Source: Balneolaceae bacterium
GTDB taxonomy: Bacteria > Bacteroidota > Rhodothermia > Balneolales > Balneolaceae
Length of the DNA stretch: 11,211 bases
Direction of reading: 5' to 3'
Assembly: GCA_003555185.1 (NCBI GenBank)
Contig: PWFZ01000093.1
Span: 1-11,211 of the forward strand
Part shown: positions 6,371 to 11,211 of the stretch, piece after piece
Numbering within the stretch: position 1 is the stretch's first letter
Layout: the number at the start of each line of letters is the position of its first letter
Program-made: the position numbers and the translations under genes
Notes under the pieces: generated by a model
Told to the model about the DNA's origin: nothing
The model's database searches: none
The model's input: the letters and a program-made list of their open reading frames with translations, nothing else

Positions 6371-7342
6371 TTAAATAAACTCAGGAGATAATGTTTCAAG
6401 CTTTTGCCACATAAAAGCTGCTGCACCTAAAATAGCTGCATTCTTTTTGCTCATTTCGGATAGCTTAATTTCAACGGTGCCTTTGTAAATGTTGATGAGC
6501 GCCAAGTCCATATATTTCTTTGTAGGCTGTAAAATTAGCTCACCCGATTTTGCCAGGCCTCCGGAAAGAATAATCAGTTCCGGATTTAGCAGAGCTACCG
6601 TATCAGCAAGTTTATTTCCTAAAATTTTACCGGTCCTGTCGAATGCCTCCAAAGCCAAAGGGTCACCATCCCGGGCAGCCTCCGTGATAGCTATCGGCGT
6701 GATGTCATTTTCCAGATTTCTGAACCTGCTATCAATTTTGGTTGAAGCAAGAAGTTCATAAACAGTCTTTAAAATTCCGGGGGCTGACGCGTACGTCTCA
6801 AGACACCCCTCCTTTCCACAAGAGCAGGACCTGCCGTTATCCACAGCTACAGTGTGACCCAGCTCACCCGCATGGCCGTTAACACCCGTCAGCAGTTCTT
6901 CATTTACTACAATTCCACTGCCCAACCCTGTACCTAACGTAACAGAAATGAAGTTTTTCGCTCCCTGAGCAATGCCAAACATCATTTCACCCACTGCGGC
7001 GGCATTTGCATCATTCGAAATCGCAACGGGTAGCTCTGTATAAGAGTGAATAAAACTGGCCACAGGTATTTTATCAGGCCAGTCCAGATTCGATGCCGAT
7101 TCTATTTCACCGGATATATAATTTGCTGCAGGAGCCCCCAAACCAATCCCCCTTATCACTAAAGGCTTGGGGATTTCTTTTTTTAGAAGGGCAATCCGGT
7201 CACATAAATTTTCAAAAAAATCTTTACACGGGAGAGATGTATCCGTTCTGATAGAGTCATCTACCAGCAGTTCACCTTTCTTGTTAACCAATCCAAATTT
7301 TGTGTAGGTCCCTCCTAAGTCGACACCGGCAATAACATCCAT
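6371..7342 (-). CDS. ROK-family sugar kinase (glucokinase / N-acetylglucosamine kinase-like)
   Basis: This 323-residue protein is a complete ROK kinase. The phosphate-binding DLGGTYTKFGLV is at 8-19, and SNDANAAAVGE (109-119) carries the catalytic Asp111. LGTGLGSGIV follows at 136-145. The sugar-binding GHAGELGH (156-163) precedes the zinc motif CSCGKEGCLE (173-182), with His163, Cys173, Cys175 and Cys180 as likely ligands. ILSGGLA (258-264) closes the ATP site. There is no N-terminal DNA-binding domain, so it is an enzyme and not an NagC/Mlc-type repressor. It probably phosphorylates a hexose or N-acetylhexosamine with ATP in the cytoplasm; the divergent NagB-PIG-L gene points to N-acetylglucosamine or glucosamine, but ROK specificity cannot be read from motifs alone. 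The ATG at 7342 begins the first beta strand directly. It is transcribed toward the lacI-type gene. Confidence 0.9.
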   Translation of the reverse strand: MDVIAGVDLGGTYTKFGLVNKKGELLVDDSIRTDTSLPCKDFFENLCDRIALLKKEIPKPLVIRGIGLGAPAANYISGEIESASNLDWPDKIPVASFIHSYTELPVAISNDANAAAVGEMMFGIAQGAKNFISVTLGTGLGSGIVVNEELLTGVNGHAGELGHTVAVDNGRSCSCGKEGCLETYASAPGILKTVYELLASTKIDSRFRNLENDITPIAITEAARDGDPLALEAFDRTGKILGNKLADTVALLNPELIILSGGLAKSGELILQPTKKYMDLALINIYKGTVEIKLSEMSKKNAAILGAAAFMWQKLETLSPEFI

Positions 7343-7563
7343 CTTTATTAATGTCTTCTACGTTCAAATTTTCAGATGGACGATTCACTTATATGAAACT
7401 CCATTTTTGAGCAGCCTTAAAATCATCAATTATATGTTAATTGCAAATTATCAAATAGTGAATTCCTGAATATGGAACCGTTTCCACCTGCTCTAAAGTG
7501 TTTAAAGTTGTATATTTATACTCATTCTTTCTTACGCAGAAAAACTTATAATTACCTAAATAG
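7343..7563. promoter_or_regulatory. Divergent control region, ROK kinase / NagB-PIG-L
   Basis: The 221 bases are AT-rich and hold the LacI-type palindrome at 7473-7486. A smaller inverted repeat, CAATTA (7427-7432) with TAATTG (7438-7443), lies to its left. Promoters for both genes are expected here. An AT-rich TATATTTATA stretch at about 7510-7520 lies suitably for a rightward promoter, but the match to a Bacteroidota-type box is loose. Confidence 0.5.
7473..7486. promoter_or_regulatory. Candidate LacI-family operator
   Basis: TGGAACCGTTTCCA is a 14-base palindrome matching at six of seven paired positions with CG at its centre, the hallmark of LacI/GalR-family operators. It lies 77 bases upstream of the NagB-PIG-L start and 130 bases from the ROK start, next to a locus that encodes a LacI regulator. 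No second copy was seen in front of the lacI-type gene. Confidence 0.7.
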
Positions 7564-9498
7564 ATGGACGACTTGAAAGCAAAGATCGAGCAAATTGATT
7601 CAAGACTGAGCTACTTCGAAAAGATTCCTACTGTAATTTATAATGAAAATTTAGAAGCATCCAGGGCTATAGCTAATGAAATTACTGATCTGATTAGAAA
7701 GAAAAATGATCAAAACAAAAAAACCGTTCTGGGCCTGGCTACGGGATCCACACCAGTAAAAGTGTATGAAGAGCTTATTCGAATTCATCGGGAAGATGGG
7801 CTAAGTTTTAAAAATGTCATCACTTTTAACTTAGATGAGTATTACCCCATTGAGCCGAACTCCCTGCAAAGCTACGTTCGGTTTATGAACGAACATCTGT
7901 TTGATCATCTCGACATTCCTGAAGATCAGATTCATATTCCGGACGGAACGGTTTCTGAAAAAGAAGTCCACAAATTTTGCGAGGAGTATGAGGAAAAAAT
8001 CAAACAAGCCGGCGGGCTCGATATTCAACTGTTAGGAATTGGCCGAACCGGGCATATCGGGTTCAACGAGCCGGGATCACGACCTGATTCTTTAACACGG
8101 TTAATTACCCTCGATAAAGTTACGCGTAAGGATGCAGCAAGTGACTTCTTTGGCGAAGAATATGTGCCACGACGTGCCATCACAATGGGAGTAGGTACCA
8201 TCATGAATGCCAAGCGCATATTTTTAATGGCCTGGGGAGAAGGCAAAGCTCCAATCATTCAGCAATCGGTTGAGGGTGATATCAAAGAAAGTATTCCTGC
8301 CACCTATTTACAGAATCATCCCAATACATGTGTTGTGCTTGATGAAGCTGCTTCTGCAATGCTGACCAAAGTAAATACTCCCTGGCTATTATCTTCATGC
8401 GACTGGGATAATGCCCTTATTCGAAAAGCGGTTGTTTGGCTGTGTCAAAAACTGGATAAGCCCATTCTTAAGTTAACCGACGAGAATTATAACGAAAATG
8501 GCATGGCGGATCTCATTGCTACACGAGCACCGGCATATGACATCAACATAAAAGTATTCAACGAACTGCAACATACCATAACCGGATGGCCGGGCGGAAA
8601 ACCAAAAGCTGACGATACCAGCCGGCCGGAGAGAGCCACTCCTTTTCCTAAACGATCTCTGATTTTTAGCCCGCACCCGGATGATGACGTTATTTCCATG
8701 GGAGGTACACTAATCCGACTGGTTGAACACGGACATGATGTGCATGTGGCCTATCAGACATCAGGAAATATCGCGGTCTTTGATGATGATGTAGTTCGGT
8801 TTGCAGACTTTGTGACCGATTACACGGAAGCATTCGGAATGCAGGAAGATAAGGCTGACAAACTGTTTCGGGATATTGACAAATACCTGAAAGAAAAAGC
8901 TCCCGGCCAGGTTGATTCAGACGAAATTAAGCAGATTAAAGGGTTAATCCGCCGCGGTGAGGCAAAAGCTGCCGGACGCTACTGTGGAGTGAAGGATGAG
9001 AACATGCACTTCATGGATATGCCTTTCTATGAAACGGGTCGTGTTAAGAAGAAACCGCTATCTGATGAAGATGTTCAAATTACAGTTGACCTGTTGAACA
9101 AAATCAAACCGCACCAAATTTACGCCGCAGGTGACCTGTCAGATCCGCACGGCACCCATCGGGTTTGCCTGAAGGCCATCATGGAAGCTTTGGAAATCTG
9201 CAAAAATGAAGAGTGGGCAAAAGATTGTTATGTATGGCTTTACAGAGGTGCATGGCAGGAATGGGATGTCAACGAAATTGAGATGGCCGTCCCGCTCAGC
9301 CCTATTGAACTTACCCGAAAACGAAGAGCGATCTTTAAGCACCAGTCACAAAAAGATCGCCCCCTCTTTCCCGGATCAGATACCCGCGAGTTCTGGCAGC
9401 GATCAGAAGACCGAAACCGGGGAACTGCCGAAGCCTATGATGATTTAGGCCTTGCGGAATACGAAGCCATTGAAGGATTCGTCAGGTATCATTTTTAG
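7564..9498 (+). CDS. Glucosamine-6-phosphate deaminase-like protein fused to a PIG-L deacetylase
   Basis: The protein has 644 residues and two domains. Residues about 25-290 are NagB-like: GLATGSTPVKVYEEL (57-71), TFNLDEYY (87-94) with Asp91 matching E. coli NagB Asp72, and GIGRTGHIGFNEPGS (158-172). In the last motif His164 and Glu169 match NagB His143 and Glu148, but Asp141 is replaced by Thr162. Residues about 365-600 are a PIG-L/LmbE zinc deacetylase, with HPDDD (371-375) and DPHGTHR (527-533). This architecture is the known 'glucosamine-6-phosphate deaminase-like' fusion of Bacteroidota-type genomes. The likely role is deacetylation and deamination of N-acetylglucosamine 6-phosphate or a related amino sugar; which domain acts first is unknown. 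The Asp-to-Thr change could alter ring opening, so plain deaminase activity should not be assumed. The ATG at 7564 lacks a clear Shine-Dalgarno but fits the domain start. Regulation by the adjacent LacI protein is inferred. Confidence 0.9.
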   Translation: MDDLKAKIEQIDSRLSYFEKIPTVIYNENLEASRAIANEITDLIRKKNDQNKKTVLGLATGSTPVKVYEELIRIHREDGLSFKNVITFNLDEYYPIEPNSLQSYVRFMNEHLFDHLDIPEDQIHIPDGTVSEKEVHKFCEEYEEKIKQAGGLDIQLLGIGRTGHIGFNEPGSRPDSLTRLITLDKVTRKDAASDFFGEEYVPRRAITMGVGTIMNAKRIFLMAWGEGKAPIIQQSVEGDIKESIPATYLQNHPNTCVVLDEAASAMLTKVNTPWLLSSCDWDNALIRKAVVWLCQKLDKPILKLTDENYNENGMADLIATRAPAYDINIKVFNELQHTITGWPGGKPKADDTSRPERATPFPKRSLIFSPHPDDDVISMGGTLIRLVEHGHDVHVAYQTSGNIAVFDDDVVRFADFVTDYTEAFGMQEDKADKLFRDIDKYLKEKAPGQVDSDEIKQIKGLIRRGEAKAAGRYCGVKDENMHFMDMPFYETGRVKKKPLSDEDVQITVDLLNKIKPHQIYAAGDLSDPHGTHRVCLKAIMEALEICKNEEWAKDCYVWLYRGAWQEWDVNEIEMAVPLSPIELTRKRRAIFKHQSQKDRPLFPGSDTREFWQRSEDRNRGTAEAYDDLGLAEYEAIEGFVRYHF

Positions 9499-9502
9499 TA
9501 GC

Positions 9503-9546
9503 TCTCCCCTCGAGGGGAGACAGCGAACATCGTTCAGATGTTCGCT
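9503..9546. repeat. Palindrome-plus-hairpin element, copy 2
   Basis: A perfect 18-base palindrome TCTCCCCTCGAGGGGAGA is followed by a 10-bp stem AGCGAACATC/GATGTTCGCT with loop GTTCA (9522-9546). Relative to copy 1, several stem bases differ in both arms at once, while GTTyAGATG around the loop is kept. It begins four bases after the NagB-PIG-L stop. Confidence 0.8.
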
Positions 9547-9573
9547 ATGCTCCGGATGGAGCATTATTTTTAT
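9547..9573 (+). terminator. Rho-independent terminator of the NagB-PIG-L gene
   Basis: ATGCTCC (9547-9553) and GGAGCAT (9558-9564) form a 7-bp stem around a GGAT loop, followed by TATTTTTATT. This is the first good stem plus U-tract after the stop codon at 9496-9498. Confidence 0.65.
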
Positions 9574-9600
9574 TGATATCAGAGGCCCTCTCAACCTAAC

Positions 9601-9618
9601 CTGCCCCGGATGGGGCAG
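9601..9618. repeat. GGAT-loop hairpin, copy 2
   Basis: CTGCCCC-GGAT-GGGGCAG is a perfect 7-bp stem with the same loop as the hairpin at 9547-9564. The differing stem bases are changed on both sides. No U-tract follows. Confidence 0.7.
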
Positions 9619-9672
9619 TATCTACAAGGGATGTCACAACATCCTGGTGATCAGTCTTGAGCTGGTTAAGAT

Positions 9673-9692
9673 ACCGCTCCATCCGGTGCGGT
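9673..9692. repeat. GGAT-loop hairpin, copy 3, inverted
   Basis: On the minus strand this reads ACCGCACC-GGAT-GGAGCGGT: an 8-position stem with one A-A mismatch and again a GGAT loop. It is in the opposite orientation to the copies at 9547 and 9601. Confidence 0.6.
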
Positions 9693-9785
9693 TTCATAAG
9701 GGTGAAAAACCTGAGATGGGATAGTTTCGCGAAGGAGAGGACTTAGCGTTTCTCAAACTTTTCTTCAGTTTCACAACCCCGACAG

Positions 9786-9863
9786 AACACCCTCACAAAA
9801 TCATCTTTACGATGATTTTGATCTCCCCTCCCCGAGGTATCGGGACGCAAGCGCAGGGGAGAT
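9786..9863. repeat. Palindrome-plus-hairpin element, copy 3, inverted
   Basis: In reverse orientation it has the same order as copy 1: a 9-bp outer stem ATCTCCCCT/AGGGGAGAT (9821-9829 and 9855-9863), then a 9-bp stem CAAAATCAT/ATGATTTTG (9796-9820) with a seven-base loop, then TGAGGGTGT (9786-9794 complemented). The palindrome centre is expanded by 25 bases that include a smaller stem CCCGA-GGTA-TCGGG (9831-9844). Confidence 0.75.
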
Positions 9864-9916
9864 ATTTGAAAGATCTTTTTCCTTACTTTTAAAAAGGAAC
9901 TCCGCGTAACAGTTCT

Positions 9917-9924
9917 TATATTTA
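9917..9924 (+). promoter_or_regulatory. Possible -7 box of the P5C dehydrogenase promoter
   Basis: TATATTTA differs at one position from the Bacteroidota TAnnTTTG box and lies 42 bases before the start codon. No convincing -33 element was found at the proper spacing, so this is tentative. Confidence 0.25.
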
Positions 9925-9965
9925 GGACATAAAAGAAAAATGCTAATAAATAAAAGCTGTTTACC

Positions 9966-11211
9966 ATGTCTAACGCCTATTTTAATATACAGGAGCCAGT
10001 AAACGAACCCTATCTTGGCTATGCGCCGGGATCAGAAGAGCGCAAAGCACTTAAAGAGGTACTGAAAGAACTACAATCGGAAGAGATTGATATACACGCC
10101 ATTATTAATGGCAAAGAGGTAAAAACGGATCGAACCGAAGAGATTTCTATGCCTCATAAACACGGCCACAAACTTGGAACCGTGCATCTCTGTGGTGAAA
10201 AAGAAGTAAGTCAGGCTATTGAGGGTGCCCTTGAAGCACGAAAAGAATGGGCTGAAATGCCATGGGAAGAACGCGTTGCGATTTTCCTGAAAGCAGCCGA
10301 CATCATCACAGGCCCAAAACGATTTTTAATGAACGCCACAACAATGATGGCGCAATCAAAAACACCACAGCAGTCAGAAATTGAAGCCGTTGGCGAACTT
10401 GCTGATTTCTTCCGTTTTAACGCCTGGTATCTGACACGAATTTATGAAGATCAGCCGTACTCTCCTGATGGAATGTGGAACCGAATGGAATACCGTCCGC
10501 TCGAAGGATTCGTATTTGCTGTAACTCCATTCAACTTTACAGCGATTGCAGCTAACCTTCCTGCAGCTCCCGTAATGTGTGGAAATGTTGCTATATGGAA
10601 ACCATCAACAGAATCTGTTTACTCCAGCTGGTTTGTGATGCAGGTACTGAAAGAAGCCGGTCTTCCTGATGGTGTGATTCAGTTTCTGCCGGGCGAAGGT
10701 GCAGATGTTGGCGATCCCGTTATAGATAATGAGAACCTTGCCGGACTTCACTTTACAGGATCAACGGCAACGTTTAACCATCTTTGGAAAGCGATTGGCA
10801 ACAACATCGATAAGTATAAAACCTATCCGCGAATTGTTGGAGAGACCGGAGGAAAAGACTTCATTTTTGCTCATAATACAGCAGATGTGGATCGTCTCGT
10901 GATTTCTTCAGTACGCGGCGCTTACGAGTATCAGGGGCAAAAATGCTCTGCAGCATCACGAATGTATGTACCCAAATCCATTTGGGGAGATTTCAAAGGG
11001 AAGCTTACTAAGGAAGTCAATAAAATAACTGTAGGTGAAGTGGAAGACTTCTCCCACTTTATGGGTGCCGTAATAAGCCGCAAGGCGTTCGATAAAATCA
11101 CCGGCTATATAGACTTTGCTAAAAATGCCAAAGACGCTGAAATTATTGCCGGTGGCGAGTACGATGACAGTAAAGGTTATTTTGTTCAACCAACAGTTAT
11201 CGTCACTTCCG
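9966..11211 (+). CDS. pruA: L-glutamate gamma-semialdehyde (1-pyrroline-5-carboxylate) dehydrogenase, 3' end outside window
   Basis: The first 415 residues of an aldehyde dehydrogenase are present; the frame is open to the window edge. The N-terminal section FNIQEPVNEPYLGYAPGSEER, the segment TMMAQSKTPQQSEIEAV (125-141) and ATPFNFTAIAANLPAAPVM-like text at 185-204 are typical of the type-1 P5C dehydrogenase, usually near 540 residues, so about 125 residues are missing. Active-site Glu293 (GETGGKDF) and Cys327 (GQKCSAASR) are both present, as is the NAD-binding FTGST at 263-267. It oxidises glutamate semialdehyde to glutamate, the second step of proline breakdown. Glutamate could link to the amino-sugar genes, but nothing shows co-regulation; a hairpin-rich spacer separates them. 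The ATG at 9966 gives the expected family start. No proline dehydrogenase is in view; unlike the PutA type, none is fused upstream. Confidence 0.9.
   Translation, partial: MSNAYFNIQEPVNEPYLGYAPGSEERKALKEVLKELQSEEIDIHAIINGKEVKTDRTEEISMPHKHGHKLGTVHLCGEKEVSQAIEGALEARKEWAEMPWEERVAIFLKAADIITGPKRFLMNATTMMAQSKTPQQSEIEAVGELADFFRFNAWYLTRIYEDQPYSPDGMWNRMEYRPLEGFVFAVTPFNFTAIAANLPAAPVMCGNVAIWKPSTESVYSSWFVMQVLKEAGLPDGVIQFLPGEGADVGDPVIDNENLAGLHFTGSTATFNHLWKAIGNNIDKYKTYPRIVGETGGKDFIFAHNTADVDRLVISSVRGAYEYQGQKCSAASRMYVPKSIWGDFKGKLTKEVNKITVGEVEDFSHFMGAVISRKAFDKITGYIDFAKNAKDAEIIAGGEYDDSKGYFVQPTVIVTS

Larger units (their letters stand above)
9499..9965. other. Gene-free spacer packed with hairpins
   Basis: No supported gene is present in these 467 bases. 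From left to right there are: the palindrome element copy 2, three hairpins with a GGAT loop (9547-9564, 9601-9618, 9673-9692), a small stem GGATGT-CACA-ACATCC (9629-9644), the inverted palindrome element copy 3, and the AT-rich leader of the P5C dehydrogenase gene. Short open frames across it have no coding character and break at hairpins. Confidence 0.75.

Noticed and set aside
6371..7342. ROK protein as an NagC/Mlc-type repressor
   Set aside because: There is no N-terminal helix-turn-helix; the protein begins directly with the ATP-binding DLGGT motif.
9452..9724. 90-codon + strand frame across the spacer after the NagB-PIG-L gene
   Set aside because: It starts inside the previous gene in another frame and runs through three hairpin repeats; no family pattern or coding character is seen.
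9743..9967. 74-codon minus-strand frame before the P5C dehydrogenase
   Set aside because: It is made of the inverted palindrome element and the leader of the next gene and reaches that gene's start codon.

Overview
The window looks like chromosomal DNA of a Bacteroidota or Balneolota-type bacterium. This is inferred from moderate GC coding regions with AT-rich spacers, weak or absent Shine-Dalgarno sequences, a glucosamine-6-phosphate deaminase fused to a PIG-L deacetylase, a type-1 proline-pathway P5C dehydrogenase, and a four-helix-bundle (S23/IVS-type) gene remnant flanked by short tandem repeats. Lineage was not tested by any search.

Left part (1-1215): a heptamer array at the window edge, the C-terminal half of a four-helix-bundle gene without its N-terminus, and two duplicated spacer segments (A and B) lead into a complete PaaY-like hexapeptide protein. 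That gene's only plausible start is a TTG lying inside a B repeat, and its stop lies inside a long hairpin. Positions 1216-1694 hold no gene but carry palindromic repeats. Next come paaZ (bifunctional ring-cleavage enzyme of phenylacetyl-CoA catabolism), an oppositely oriented AT-rich lipoprotein gene, and a crotonase-family isomerase. These three enzymes fit one aromatic/CoA-thioester pathway, but the rest of the paa set (oxygenase, ligase, thiolase) is not in the window.

Middle part (5249-9498): an amino-sugar module. A ROK kinase and a LacI regulator read leftward; a NagB-PIG-L fusion reads rightward. A CG-centred palindrome of LacI-operator type sits in the shared intergenic region. A simple model is that the ROK protein phosphorylates the amino sugar, the fusion protein deacetylates and/or deaminates it, and the LacI protein senses a metabolite. 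The deaminase domain lacks one Asp of the classical active site, so its chemistry may differ.

Right part (9499-11211): 467 bases without a gene but packed with hairpins, followed by the first 415 residues of a P5C dehydrogenase that runs off the window.

The most unusual material is non-coding. A palindrome-plus-hairpin element occurs in three clear copies and one decayed copy, with stems that differ by compensatory changes around a similar loop. A second set of hairpins shares an invariant GGAT loop. I saw no CRISPR array, tRNA, rRNA, transposase or recognised defence system.
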